The notes under the pieces: generated by a model
The model's input: only the letters and a program-made list of their open reading frames with translations
Databases searched by the model: none
What the model was told of the DNA's origin: nothing
Shown here: in pieces, positions 19,924-29,088 of the stretch
How positions within the stretch are numbered: the first letter of the stretch is position 1
How the letters are laid out: the number at the start of each line of letters is the position of its first letter
Assembly: GCF_002899895.1 (NCBI RefSeq)
Contig: NZ_PPEI02000001.1
Span: 844,848-908,847, forward strand
Direction of reading: 5' to 3'
From: Chryseobacterium oncorhynchi
Lineage (GTDB): Bacteria > Bacteroidota > Bacteroidia > Flavobacteriales > Weeksellaceae
DNA: 64,000 nt
Position numbers and translations under genes: made by a program

Positions 19924-22050
19924 TTAAGAAAGCTGAACCTGAAAATCGTCTGCTAAAGAAAGAACACCCTCCGTTACTCCGTCAGAATGCGTACTGAAGC
20001 CTTTTAGCTTTGAAGTTTTCCCCTTTAAAACAAGATCCAAAAGTTGTTTATCTGAAAGTTTTTTTCCGAAAATATCAAAGGTAATTTTAAACCCACAATT
20101 CTTAAAATCTGAGCACCCCACAGCGGTTTTACCCTTGATCAGATTGTGCTCCTTACATTTCGGGCATTTCGTTTCTTCCCACGACTGAAGTTCTTTTTTC
20201 TGAGCGGGTTCTCTTTTTTTCTTTTCTTTAACCTCTTCTTTTTCTTCTTCCTGCAGGGTAATTACTTTCCCTTTGCCATCCACTACCTTTTTGGTAAGCT
20301 CAGTTACCATCTGGATCAGTTCTTCCTTAAAAAGATTGGCTTCATATTCACCTTTTTCAATTTTACGAAGTTTCGACTCCCATTCACCCGTCAGTTCCGG
20401 ACTTTTTAAAAGCTCATCTTCAATGGTATCAATCAATTGAATTCCGGTTTGAGTAGCAATCAGGTTTTTCCTTTTCTTTTCGATATACTTTCTTTTGAAA
20501 AGGGTTTCAATAATGTTTGCACGGGTAGATGGTCTTCCAATACCGTTATTTTTCAAGAGTTCACGTAATTCATCATCTTCTACCTGTTTTCCGGCTGTTT
20601 CCATTGCCCTAAGCAGCGTTGCTTCGGTATAAGGCTTTGGTGGCGAAGTTTTTCCTTGGTGAATCATCGGATCATGTGGTCCTGATTCTCCTGCAATAAA
20701 CTCAGGAATAGTCTGTTCTTCTTCTTTATCTTTTTCCTTATCGGTAGATTCTTCTTTAGGTTCTTTAGCATACACCGCTCTCCATCCCGGTTCCAGGATC
20801 TGTTTACCACTTGTTTTAAAAGGAATAGTTCCTACTTTGGCTTCTACCAATGTGTTGGAAATCTTACATTCCGGATAAAACACAGAAATAAAGCGCTTCG
20901 CGATCAAATCATAGATCAGCTTTTCTTCCCTGCTCAAATTTTGAGATGGTGGAACTTCTGTTGGAATAATAGCATGGTGATCCGTTACTTTTGCATCATC
21001 AAAAACAGCTTTTGATTTAGGAATCGGAGCTTCCAGTAATGGAGAAATCAGGTCCTGATAAAAACTCATTTTTCTAAGAATTCCTTCAATCTTCGGATAA
21101 AGACTTTCTGATAAGTAAGTGGTATCAACACGCGGATACGTTACGTGCTTCTTTTCGTAAAGACTTTGGATATAATTCAACGTATTTTCTGCTGAATATC
21201 CGTATTTTTTGTTGGCTTCAACCTGAAGTCCCGTTAAGTCAAAAAGCCTTGGGTTTTTCTCTTTTCCTTCTTTAATTTCAAAGGAAACAATCTCAAAAAT
21301 ATTTTCTTTAAGATATTCCAGTCCTTTTTCTGCCCGTTCCAATGTTTTCAACCTGTCAATAGCAGCATTGAAAATAACGTCACGGTATTTTGTTTTAAGT
21401 TCCCAATACTCTTCTGTGGTAAAGGCATCAATTTCTTTCTGACGCTGTACCAACATTGCCAAGGTTGGAGTTTGTACCCTTCCGATGGAAAGGACCGCTT
21501 TATTCCCTCCAAATTTCTTTGTAAAAAGCCTTGTTGCATTGATTCCCAGTAACCAGTCTCCTATTGCCCTTGCATTTCCGGCCAGATAAAGATTTTTATA
21601 ATCTTCTGCAGGCTTTAAGCTTGCAAAGCCCTCCTTGATTGCTTCTTCCGTCAATGACGAAATCCATAAACGCTGAATAGGCTTGCTGCATTTTGCCTTT
21701 TGCAAAACCCAACGCTGAATGAGTTCTCCCTCCTGCCCGGCATCCCCGCAGTTGATGACCTCATCACATTCTTCTACTAGTCTTTCAATCACTTTAAACT
21801 GATTTTCAACGCCTTTATTCGGGATCAGCTTTATTCCAAAACTGCTGGGAATAATAGGAAGCAAAAACAGATTCCAGGATTTGTACTGGGGACCGTAGTC
21901 GTGAGGTTCTTTAAGCGTACAGAGATGTCCAAACGTCCATGTCACACAGTATCCGTTCCCCTCCATATAGCCCTGCTTGGATGTGGTAGCGCCTAATACT
22001 TTAGCAATATCTCTGGCAACACTGGGTTTTTCGGCAATACATAATTTCAT
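19924..22050 (-). CDS. topB: DNA topoisomerase III (type IA)
   Basis: A 708-residue type IA topoisomerase that relaxes and decatenates DNA through a 5'-phosphotyrosine. MKLCIAEKPSVARDIAKVLG is the TOPRIM start; an in-frame upstream ATG at 22104 is rejected because it precedes this fixed N-terminus. CGDAGQEGELIQRWVL is the TOPRIM acidic region. SIGRVQTPTLAMLVQRQKEI and VTYPRVDTTYL contain the active-site tyrosine region, and GIGRPSTRANIIETLFKR is conserved. The C-terminus holds a zinc ribbon (CPKCKEHNLIKGKTAVGCSD...CGF) and a lysine/glutamate-rich linker. It often travels on mobile elements in Bacteroidetes, but nothing here suggests that. Confidence 0.95.
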   Translation of the reverse strand: MKLCIAEKPSVARDIAKVLGATTSKQGYMEGNGYCVTWTFGHLCTLKEPHDYGPQYKSWNLFLLPIIPSSFGIKLIPNKGVENQFKVIERLVEECDEVINCGDAGQEGELIQRWVLQKAKCSKPIQRLWISSLTEEAIKEGFASLKPAEDYKNLYLAGNARAIGDWLLGINATRLFTKKFGGNKAVLSIGRVQTPTLAMLVQRQKEIDAFTTEEYWELKTKYRDVIFNAAIDRLKTLERAEKGLEYLKENIFEIVSFEIKEGKEKNPRLFDLTGLQVEANKKYGYSAENTLNYIQSLYEKKHVTYPRVDTTYLSESLYPKIEGILRKMSFYQDLISPLLEAPIPKSKAVFDDAKVTDHHAIIPTEVPPSQNLSREEKLIYDLIAKRFISVFYPECKISNTLVEAKVGTIPFKTSGKQILEPGWRAVYAKEPKEESTDKEKDKEEEQTIPEFIAGESGPHDPMIHQGKTSPPKPYTEATLLRAMETAGKQVEDDELRELLKNNGIGRPSTRANIIETLFKRKYIEKKRKNLIATQTGIQLIDTIEDELLKSPELTGEWESKLRKIEKGEYEANLFKEELIQMVTELTKKVVDGKGKVITLQEEEKEEVKEKKKREPAQKKELQSWEETKCPKCKEHNLIKGKTAVGCSDFKNCGFKITFDIFGKKLSDKQLLDLVLKGKTSKLKGFSTHSDGVTEGVLSLADDFQVQLS

Positions 22051-22438
22051 GAACTCGGGATTATTGAAAGACTGCAAAAATCGGGATTTTTTTTGACTTT
22101 GCAAACTTGGTTATAGGATGAGGACCGACAATTTAAAGACTTAAAAATCAAATTTCACATTAATCAAGAGTTTTATGGTACTTATTCCATCAATAATTGC
22201 AATCTGTTTTGTATAAAAACCTCAATATTCAATTTTAATCTTGATAAAAAAAATAAAATAATTTTAATTCTAAACTAGTTTTTTGAATATTAATAAAAAT
22301 TAAAACACCAATAAACAACTGATTTACTGATAATTAAAGTTTATAAATAAAAAAATATAACAAAAAGTCTATAATTTTAATAGACTAATAAAAATATATG
22401 TTCTATATTTGCAACAGAATTTAGGGAAAAGCAAATAA
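22051..22438. other. AT-rich gap upstream of the methionine operon, with palindrome
   Basis: No gene is seen between topB and the Met leader. The perfect inverted repeat AGTCTA-N9-TAGACT lies at 22366-22386, ending 17 bases before the -7 box at 22404, so it overlaps where the -33 element should be. It may be a repressor or activator site. Confidence 0.4.
22404..22411 (+). promoter_or_regulatory. -7 promoter box of the methionine leader/operon
   Basis: TATATTTG fits the Bacteroidetes TAnnTTTG box exactly and lies 27 bases before the leader-peptide ATG. No clear TTTG -33 box is present at the normal distance; the palindrome at 22366-22386 is there instead, which suggests a regulated promoter. 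Confidence 0.6.
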
Positions 22439-22537
22439 ATGAAACCAAATACTAAGAATAATACAATAAAGAAACATACCATCAAAATAATGATGATGTG
22501 TAATTGTATGCCTATACATAAAGAACTTCGTGGATGA
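22439..22537 (+). CDS. Met/Cys-rich leader peptide (putative attenuator)
   Basis: A 32-codon reading frame starting at ATG 22439 and ending at TGA 22535-22537. The early part is Lys/Asn/Thr-rich; then comes KIMMMCNCMPIHKELRG, which holds four Met and two Cys codons within seven positions (ATG ATG ATG TGT AAT TGT ATG). A -7 box lies 27 bases upstream, an 11-bp terminator hairpin 26 bases downstream, and the metNIQ transporter operon beyond it. This is the layout of amino-acid attenuators: slow translation through the Met/Cys run when charged Met- or Cys-tRNA is scarce would alter RNA folding. The peptide itself probably has no other role. I do not recall it as a described leader. Confidence 0.65.
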   Translation: MKPNTKNNTIKKHTIKIMMMCNCMPIHKELRG

Positions 22538-22562
22538 CCTTACTTTTATATGACATATTTTT

Positions 22563-22591
22563 AAAGGCTCTACCACGTGTAGGGCCTTTTT
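22563..22591 (+). terminator. Attenuator terminator before the methionine transport operon
   Basis: The arms AAAGGCTCTAC and GTAGGGCCTTT pair over 11 bases with one T-G wobble and a five-base loop, followed by TT. It sits between the leader stop (22537) and the EamA start (22626), so reading on into the operon needs antitermination. GACCTT at 22536-22541 can pair imperfectly with the left arm; no strong antiterminator was found by eye. Confidence 0.7.
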
Positions 22592-22625
22592 CATTTCAAC
22601 AATTTACACATTAAAAAATTACAAA

Positions 22626-23624
22626 ATGAGCAATTCTAAAAACAGATGGCTGATACCACTGGCATTTACAAACATCTATGTAATATGGGGAATTACGTTT
22701 TTAGCTATTTCATTTGGCTTAAAAGGTTTTCCGCCATTCATTCTTTCGGGGCTAAGATTTCTGGTAGCAGGAATTCTGATGATTGGGTACCTCCTATCCA
22801 AAGGAGAAAAACCAAACTCACTCATTAACTGGAAGAAAAACGCAATCACGGGGGTACTTATCCTTACCGGAGGAACAGGTCTTGTGGCTTGGGGTGAGCA
22901 ATATGTGACAGCTTCGGAGGCAGCTATTTCCATTGCAACCGGTCCGTTTTGGTTTATTGCCATCGACAGAAAAAACTGGAAATATTATTTTTCGGATAAA
23001 TTTATTCCGATTGGACTAGCCATTGGTTTTGTAGGGTTGATTCTATTCTTAAAAGGAAGTGTGAATTCAAGTGCAGCACATGCCGTAGCGAACGGCCAAA
23101 TCCGTATCACAGCATTTGTGGTATTGGCATTAAGTTCTATTGCATGGGTTTTAGGGTCTTTATATTCTAAGAAAAATCCGGCTTCACAATCTACATTTAT
23201 GAATATTGCACAACAACTTATTGTAGCAGGAGCAGCATCTTTTCTTATTGCCTTATTTAGAAAGGAATGGACGGGTTTTTCGGTTTCAGCAATCCCATTA
23301 TCGGCATGGTTGGGAGTTCTGTTTTTGATCTTCTTTGGATCTATAGTCGCTTATTTGTCGTACATTTGGCTCTTGTCCGTGAAGCCCGCTGCATTGGTAA
23401 GCACCCATACCTACATTAACCCTATTGTTACAGTTATTGCTGGATGGATTGTGGCCAACCAGAGCATAAATGGCGGCCAGCTCTATGGTTTGGCAGTCAT
23501 ATTGCTGGGAGTACTTCTGACTAATGTCACCAAGTATTTCAAACTTTCAAAACGGTCAAAGGTCAAAATCAGAAGAGTTAAAAGATTATTTAACAGGGCA
23601 GGCAAGCGATATCAGCCTATTTAA
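22626..23624 (+). CDS. EamA/DMT superfamily permease, in the methionine operon
   Basis: A 332-residue permease with ten predicted membrane helices in two EamA repeats (about residues 10-145 and 155-300). Markers are IYVIWGITFLAISFGLKGFPPF and FLIFFGSIVAYLSYIWLLSVKP with LVSTHTYINPIVTVIAG, the end of the second repeat. The C-terminal tail is very basic (KRSKVKIRRVKRLFNRAGKR). It is the first gene after the Met/Cys leader and attenuator, and metN starts 16 bases after its stop. EamA proteins move amino acids or metabolites, often outward. Here a methionine-related substrate is likely, perhaps balancing the ABC importer. Confidence 0.8.
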   Translation: MSNSKNRWLIPLAFTNIYVIWGITFLAISFGLKGFPPFILSGLRFLVAGILMIGYLLSKGEKPNSLINWKKNAITGVLILTGGTGLVAWGEQYVTASEAAISIATGPFWFIAIDRKNWKYYFSDKFIPIGLAIGFVGLILFLKGSVNSSAAHAVANGQIRITAFVVLALSSIAWVLGSLYSKKNPASQSTFMNIAQQLIVAGAASFLIALFRKEWTGFSVSAIPLSAWLGVLFLIFFGSIVAYLSYIWLLSVKPAALVSTHTYINPIVTVIAGWIVANQSINGGQLYGLAVILLGVLLTNVTKYFKLSKRSKVKIRRVKRLFNRAGKRYQPI

Positions 23625-23640
23625 AAAGATAAACATCAGA

Positions 23641-24669
23641 ATGATAGAAATCAGAAACATATCAAAAACATTCCACCAGAAAAAACAGTCTTTCAAGGCT
23701 CTGGATCAGGTGAGTCTTACTATAGATAAAGGGGATATCGTAGGAATTATCGGGTTTTCCGGTGCAGGAAAAAGTACGCTGATCCGTACTGTAAACTTAT
23801 TGGAAAGACCAGATGAAGGACAGGTAATTATTAATGGAAGAGACTTTACCCAATTAAGTTCTAAACAATTGGCTGAGGAACGTAAAAAAATCGGAATGAT
23901 CTTCCAGCACTTTAATCTTCTTTCTTCAAGAACCGTTTTTGATAATGTAGCACTTCCTTTGGAACTGGATCATCTCAGTAAAGATCAAATCAATAAAAAA
24001 GTCAACGAATTACTAAAAATTGTAGGTCTTGAAGATAAGGCCCATGATTATCCTAGGAGTCTTTCGGGAGGTCAAAAACAAAGAGTAGCGATTGCAAGAG
24101 CATTAGCCAACGATCCTCACCTCTTACTTTGTGATGAAGCAACGAGTGCCCTTGACCCGGTGACTACACAATCTATTTTACAATTGCTAAAGGATATTAA
24201 TCAAAGACTTGGTATAACCATTCTTCTGATTACCCATGAAATGGATGTTATAAAGGCTGTTTGTAATCACGTTGCCGTTATAGATCAAGGAAAATTATTA
24301 GCAAAAGGAACTTTAAGTGAGATCATTTCGGATAGAAAAAATCCGGTGATCCAACAATTTATAAATTCAGACATCATGACCCTGCCACAGGAACTCAGTA
24401 ACAGACTGCAGAAAGAGCCACAGGATGGTTTATTTCCGCTGGTCGAAATAGAACTTAACGAAAACATAAGTGTTGAACAACTTCTTTCAACTTTATATAA
24501 TGAATACAAAATCCCTTACAAACTTTTGAAAGCGGATGTAGAATATTTTGGAAACTCCAACTTTGGAAAATTATTGCTGCAACTTCAGGGAGAAGCTGAG
24601 AAAAACCAGCAGGCCATCTATTATTTTAATCAAAATAAAATTCAAAATACAGTAAAAGGATATGCTTAG
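23641..24669 (+). CDS. metN: Methionine ABC transporter, ATP-binding protein
   Basis: A 342-residue ATPase of the methionine importer. GFSGAGKSTLIRTVNLLERP is Walker A, LSGGQKQRVAIARALANDP the signature and LLLCDEATSALDPVTT Walker B. The C-terminal 90 residues form a NIL-type domain, which in MetN binds methionine and inhibits uptake. MIEIRNISKTFHQKK at 23641 is the natural start; the longer frame from 23524 overlaps the previous gene and is rejected. It overlaps metI by eight bases, which is typical of coupled ABC genes. Confidence 0.93.
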   Translation: MIEIRNISKTFHQKKQSFKALDQVSLTIDKGDIVGIIGFSGAGKSTLIRTVNLLERPDEGQVIINGRDFTQLSSKQLAEERKKIGMIFQHFNLLSSRTVFDNVALPLELDHLSKDQINKKVNELLKIVGLEDKAHDYPRSLSGGQKQRVAIARALANDPHLLLCDEATSALDPVTTQSILQLLKDINQRLGITILLITHEMDVIKAVCNHVAVIDQGKLLAKGTLSEIISDRKNPVIQQFINSDIMTLPQELSNRLQKEPQDGLFPLVEIELNENISVEQLLSTLYNEYKIPYKLLKADVEYFGNSNFGKLLLQLQGEAEKNQQAIYYFNQNKIQNTVKGYA

Positions 24670-25318
24670 TGATACGGTAATTGCCCTTTTGGCAAAAGGA
24701 ACCTGGGAAACGGTTTATATGACATTTGTGTCAGGTTTTTTTGGTTTTGTTTTAGGTCTTCCGGTGGGAATTCTGTTGTTTTTAACAAGAAAAGGACAAC
24801 TGCTGGAAAATGTAGCCTATCACAGAGCTTTATCTATTTTGGTTAATATTTTTCGTGCCATCCCATTCATCATCTTAATTGTATGGATGATACCTTTTAC
24901 AAGGATTTTGGCAGGAACTTCCATTGGAGTAAATGCGGCATTGGTTCCATTAAGTGTGGGAGCAGCTCCTTTTATTGCAAGATTGGTAGAAAATAGCCTT
25001 ATTGAGGTTCCTCACGGCTTGATAGAAACAGCCAGAGCCTTAGGCGCTTCACCATTTCAGATTATCAAAAAGGTATTGCTACCGGAAGCGCTTCCATCAT
25101 TAATTAATAACGCCACCATCACTTTAATCACATTGGTAGGTTACTCTGCAATGGGTGGTGCTGTAGGAGCCGGTGGATTGGGACAGGTTGGATATCAATA
25201 TGGCTACATCGGTTATGATATTGTAATCATGAACACCGTTTTGATATTACTTGTTCTTCTTGTATTTATCATACAGTTTATGGGAGACAGATTATCTAAA
25301 AAGTTTGACCATAGATAA
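24662..25318 (+). CDS. metI: Methionine ABC transporter, permease
   Basis: A 218-residue inner-membrane permease with five membrane helices. The EAA loop is in ETARALGASPFQIIKKVLLPEALP, contacting MetN. The opening residues TVYMTFVSGFFGFVLGLPVG and the late GYSAMGGAVGAGGLGQVGYQYGY are typical of MetI. It starts eight bases inside metN. A gap of 135 bases separates it from metQ, so metQ might have its own promoter as well. Confidence 0.93.
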   Translation: MLSDTVIALLAKGTWETVYMTFVSGFFGFVLGLPVGILLFLTRKGQLLENVAYHRALSILVNIFRAIPFIILIVWMIPFTRILAGTSIGVNAALVPLSVGAAPFIARLVENSLIEVPHGLIETARALGASPFQIIKKVLLPEALPSLINNATITLITLVGYSAMGGAVGAGGLGQVGYQYGYIGYDIVIMNTVLILLVLLVFIIQFMGDRLSKKFDHR

Positions 25319-25453
25319 GTTTGAGTGTAGAAGAGTATTAGAGCTTGAGAATTCTTGTGAGAAGAATTTTGAGATCCTGAATGTAAATAAAATAAATTCT
25401 ACTCATTTACCAATTTACTTTTAGCACTTTTACCTTTAAAATAAAAAATCAGA

Positions 25454-26263
25454 ATGAAAAAAATAAAAATCATAGGATTATTAGCAGCCGGAGCATTTCT
25501 TTTTAGTGCCTGTTCGGGGAAAAAGGATGACCCCAACTTTATCAGAGTGGGAATTACCTACGGGCCGGAGCAGGAGGTTGCTGAAGTTGCTAAAAAAGTA
25601 GCGAAAGAAAAATATAACCTTGAAGTGGAACTGATTCCTTTCAATGATTATGTAGTTCCCAATGAAGCCTTAACCAATGGTGATATTGATGCCAATGCTT
25701 TCCAGCATCTTCCCTATTTGACTGAACAATCAAAACAAAGAGGATATAATCTTGCTGTTGTAGGAAATACTTTTGTTTATCCTATCGTTGCCTATTCAAA
25801 AAAGATTCAAAATATCAGCCAATTGCAAAATGGAAGCACCATCGTTATTCCCAACGATCCCACCAACGGCGGACGTTCATTACTTCTATTGCAGAAAAAT
25901 GGTTTATTGAAATTAAAAGACGGCATCGGATTACTTCCAAAAGTTACTGATATCACTGGAAACCCAAAGCAATTGAAAATCATGGAAATTGAAGGAGCGC
26001 AGATTCCTAGGGTTTTGGACGATAGAGATGTTGTTGTAGGTATTATTAACAACAATTTTGCAGCCCAGGCTGGTTTAGATTCTGAAAAGCAAGGTATTTT
26101 TAAAGAAGATAAAGATTCTCCTTACGTTAATCTCATTGTGACAAGACAGGATAATAAAAACAGCCAAAAGGTAAAGACCTTTGTAAAAGCCTTTCAATCT
26201 GATGAAGTAGAAAAGAAAGCTAAGGAAATCTTTAAAGGAGGTGCTGTAAAAGGATGGAATTAA
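25454..26263 (+). CDS. metQ: Methionine-binding lipoprotein
   Basis: A 269-residue periplasmic substrate-binding protein of the NlpA/MetQ family. The lipobox is FSAC, with lipidated Cys at residue 20. IRVGITYGPEQ, NDYVVPNEALTNGDIDANAFQH and VVIPNDPTNGGRSLLLLQ are family-specific segments. VVGIINNNFAAQAG and SPYVNLIVTR complete the ligand site. It captures methionine for MetNI. A terminator follows at 26411, closing the operon. Confidence 0.93.
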   Translation: MKKIKIIGLLAAGAFLFSACSGKKDDPNFIRVGITYGPEQEVAEVAKKVAKEKYNLEVELIPFNDYVVPNEALTNGDIDANAFQHLPYLTEQSKQRGYNLAVVGNTFVYPIVAYSKKIQNISQLQNGSTIVIPNDPTNGGRSLLLLQKNGLLKLKDGIGLLPKVTDITGNPKQLKIMEIEGAQIPRVLDDRDVVVGIINNNFAAQAGLDSEKQGIFKEDKDSPYVNLIVTRQDNKNSQKVKTFVKAFQSDEVEKKAKEIFKGGAVKGWN

Positions 26264-26410
26264 AGTTTGAAGACCTGAGGGTTTTAGAGTAAAAACTTGA
26301 ATATTGAAATTTTAAGTAGATCATTTCAAATTTCACCTCTGTATATCATGCTTTGTGCATTCTGCTGAAGCTAAATTCACCCCTCCTATTTCTTCACTTC
26401 TAATAAAAAC

Positions 26411-26442
26411 AAACTGTCAACAAATCTGTAGGCAGTTTTTTT
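26411..26442 (+). terminator. Terminator after metQ
   Basis: The arms AAACTGTC and GGCAGTTT pair over eight bases with one wobble and a 12-base loop, followed by TTTT. Confidence 0.75.
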
Positions 26443-26466
26443 ATGGTAAAAAATTTATTTTCTCAA

Positions 26467-26499
26467 TTTGAGATAATAAAAAAATTTTCTTTATTTTTG
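26467..26499 (+). promoter_or_regulatory. Promoter of the GH3 beta-glucosidase gene
   Basis: TTTG at 26467-26470 and TATTTTTG at 26492-26499 match the -33 and -7 boxes with 21 bases between. The start codon is 23 bases after the -7 box, so the leader is short. Confidence 0.75.
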
Positions 26500-26522
26500 C
26501 TTTAATCCAATAAAAAGGCAAT

Positions 26523-28784
26523 ATGTTAAAGAAAACCGCCATTGTAAGTTTATTCACCTTTATTTCTGTTTCTTATATGGCCCAGAACAATACTGTACCC
26601 GTTTATTTAGATGAATCTAAACCGGTAGAACAACGTATCCAAGATGCCCTTTCCAGAATGACACTGGAGGAGAAAGTGGCTATGCTTCATGCACAATCAA
26701 AATTCAGTTCACCAGGTGTTCCAAGATTAGGAATCCCTGAATTCTGGACTACAGACGGACCTCATGGGGTACGCCCTGAAGTAATGTGGGACGAATGGGA
26801 CCAAGCAGGATGGACTAATGACTCTATTATCGCCTACCCTGCCCTAACAGCTCTATCTGCTACATGGAATAAGAACATGTCATGGAACTATGGTAAGGCA
26901 TTAGGAGAAGAAGCCCGTTATCGAAAAAAAGACATTCTTTTAGGACCTGGAGTTAACATCTACAGAACTCCTTTAAACGGAAGAAACTTTGAATACATGG
27001 GTGAGGATCCTTATTTAACCTCAAAAATGGTAGTCCCTTACATCAAAGGGGTACAATCTAACGGGGTGGCAACATCTGTAAAGCATTTTGCATTAAATAA
27101 TCAGGAAATGTTCCGCCATACCAGCAATGTAAATGTAGATGACAGAACACTTTATGAAATTTATCTTCCGCCTTTCAAAGCAGCAGTAACTGAGGGGGAT
27201 TCCTGGACAATCATGGGAGCTTATGATCTTTATAAAGGTCAATATGCAAGCCAGAATCAATATCTTTTGAATGATATCTTAAAGAAAGAATGGAATTACA
27301 AAGGCGTAGTAGTTTCCGACTGGGGTGCTGTAAATAACACTGAACAAGCCATCCATAACGGACTGGATCTTGAATTTGGAAGCTGGACAAACGGTCTTTC
27401 TGCCGGAACAAAAAACGCTTATGATAATTATTATCTGGCAAAACCTTATCTCGATTTAATTAAAGCAGGAAAAGTAGGAACTACAGAATTGGACGACAAA
27501 GTAACCCGATTACTCCGTCTTGCCTACAAAACCACAATGAACAGAAACAAACCTTTTGGAAATGTCGCTTCTGAAGAGCATAAGGCGGTAGCAAAAGAAA
27601 TTGGAGAGGAAGGAATTGTTTTGCTTAAAAACCAAGGAAATGTACTTCCTATAGACATCAACAAGGCTAAAAAAATTGCCGTTATTGGTGAGAATGCCAT
27701 TAAAATAATGACCGTGGGTGGTGGTTCATCATCATTGAAAGTAAAATATGAAACACTTCCTTTAGATGGTATTAAATCCAGATTCGGAAAACAAGCCGAT
27801 GTACAATATGCAAGAGGTTATGTAGGAGATATCGGTGGAGAATATAATGGGGTAAAATCCGGGCAAGATCTAAAAGATACCCGCTCTGAAGCTCAACTAT
27901 TGAACGAAGCTGTTGAATTAGCAAAAAAATCTGACTATGTAATTTTTGTGGGTGGACTGAACAAAGCAGACTTCCAGGACAGTGAAGGAAATGACAGAAA
28001 AAGCTACGGCTTGCCATACAATCAGGATAACGTTATTGCAGCTCTTGCAAAAGCGAATAAAAACCTTGCAGTGGTTTTAGTTTCAGGAAATGCTGTAGCC
28101 ATGCCTTGGATCAAAGAAGTTCCAACTGTTTTACAATCTTGGTATCTGGGTTCTGAAGCTGGAAACTCTATCGCTTCTGTTTTAGCAGGAGATGCCAATC
28201 CATCAGGAAAGCTTCCGTTTACATTTCCGGTAAAACTGGAAGACAATTCAGCCCATCAACTTGGGGAATACCCGGGAAATAAAGAAGAATTTGCTGCAGG
28301 AAAAGGAAAAGATCAGAAAAACCCAATCAATATCACCTATAATGAAGGTGTTTTTGTAGGATACCGTTGGCATGATACCAAAAACATTAAGCCTCTTTTC
28401 AGTTTCGGACACGGTTTGAGCTATACAACCTTTGAATTTGGGAAAGCAAAAGCGAATAAAACAACACTGTCACAGAATGATACCATTACCTTTACCGTGA
28501 CGGTTAAAAATACAGGAAAGAAAGCCGGTGCTGAAGTTGCCCAACTTTACATCAGTGATTCAAAATCATCCGTTCCCCGTCCTGCAAAGGAACTGAAAGG
28601 GTTTGAAAAAGTATATTTAAATCCAGGTGAACAGAAAGAAGTAACTTTTACAATCGATAAAACAGCATTAAGTTATTTTGATGCTGGAAAACACGATTGG
28701 GTTGCTGAACCTGGAGATTTTGAAGCATTGATCGGAAATTCTTCAGATGCCATTAAAACAAAAGTGAAGTTTACGTTGAAATAA
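26523..28784 (+). CDS. bglX: Secreted GH3 beta-glucosidase
   Basis: A 753-residue glycoside hydrolase family 3 enzyme that removes beta-linked glucose (or related sugars) from oligosaccharide ends. A signal peptide ends SYMAQ (residue 20). The (beta/alpha)8 domain contains FWTTDGPHGVRPE and VATSVKHFALNNQE, with the nucleophile Asp in VVVSDWGAVNN (about Asp266). The second domain begins near residue 360 (EEGIVLLKNQGNVLPI). A C-terminal fibronectin-III-like domain starts near residue 645 (FTVTVKNTGKKAGAEVAQLY) and the protein ends at FTLK. The order and length match BglX. It is monocistronic, with a clear promoter and terminator. Substrate range is not certain. Confidence 0.9.
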   Translation: MLKKTAIVSLFTFISVSYMAQNNTVPVYLDESKPVEQRIQDALSRMTLEEKVAMLHAQSKFSSPGVPRLGIPEFWTTDGPHGVRPEVMWDEWDQAGWTNDSIIAYPALTALSATWNKNMSWNYGKALGEEARYRKKDILLGPGVNIYRTPLNGRNFEYMGEDPYLTSKMVVPYIKGVQSNGVATSVKHFALNNQEMFRHTSNVNVDDRTLYEIYLPPFKAAVTEGDSWTIMGAYDLYKGQYASQNQYLLNDILKKEWNYKGVVVSDWGAVNNTEQAIHNGLDLEFGSWTNGLSAGTKNAYDNYYLAKPYLDLIKAGKVGTTELDDKVTRLLRLAYKTTMNRNKPFGNVASEEHKAVAKEIGEEGIVLLKNQGNVLPIDINKAKKIAVIGENAIKIMTVGGGSSSLKVKYETLPLDGIKSRFGKQADVQYARGYVGDIGGEYNGVKSGQDLKDTRSEAQLLNEAVELAKKSDYVIFVGGLNKADFQDSEGNDRKSYGLPYNQDNVIAALAKANKNLAVVLVSGNAVAMPWIKEVPTVLQSWYLGSEAGNSIASVLAGDANPSGKLPFTFPVKLEDNSAHQLGEYPGNKEEFAAGKGKDQKNPINITYNEGVFVGYRWHDTKNIKPLFSFGHGLSYTTFEFGKAKANKTTLSQNDTITFTVTVKNTGKKAGAEVAQLYISDSKSSVPRPAKELKGFEKVYLNPGEQKEVTFTIDKTALSYFDAGKHDWVAEPGDFEALIGNSSDAIKTKVKFTLK

Positions 28785-28838
28785 TCTAAACAAGAAGTTG
28801 ATAAAATGAAGACGGAAATTAATTTGTAGAAATGTTGT

Positions 28839-28872
28839 AAAGCAGGTTTCATTTTTGGGACCTGCTTTTTTG
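28839..28872 (+). terminator. Terminator after bglX
   Basis: A perfect nine-base stem AAAGCAGGT/ACCTGCTTT with a 12-base loop and a T run. Confidence 0.85.
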
Positions 28873-29088
28873 TTTCTCTTGCTGATCAAACAGATAACAC
28901 AGATTTTTCACATGAATCTACATAAGTTGAGTAAGCTTAAATTATTAAACATTTCCTTAACTATTCTTGAAAGCTTAAAAACTCTTAATGGTTCAAATTT
29001 TATAAAATCTCTTGCAGATCAAGCTGATGACGCAGTTTTTTTTGAGTGTATATTTTATCATTATAAAAATTGGAGCATTGAAATAAGT
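28873..29088. other. Non-coding stretch with decayed repeat-like sequence
   Basis: Between two terminators this 216-base stretch has GCTGATCAAACAGATAACACAG and, about 120 bases later, CAGATCAAGCTGATGACGCAG, similar halves around an AT-rich centre. It resembles the degenerate intergenic repeats seen in flavobacteria. The 84-codon frame across it is not convincing. Confidence 0.35.

Noticed and set aside
22439-22625. SAM riboswitch as the control of the methionine operon
   Set aside because: I saw no multi-helix aptamer core; the space is taken by the Met/Cys leader frame and one terminator hairpin. A covariance-model search would settle it.
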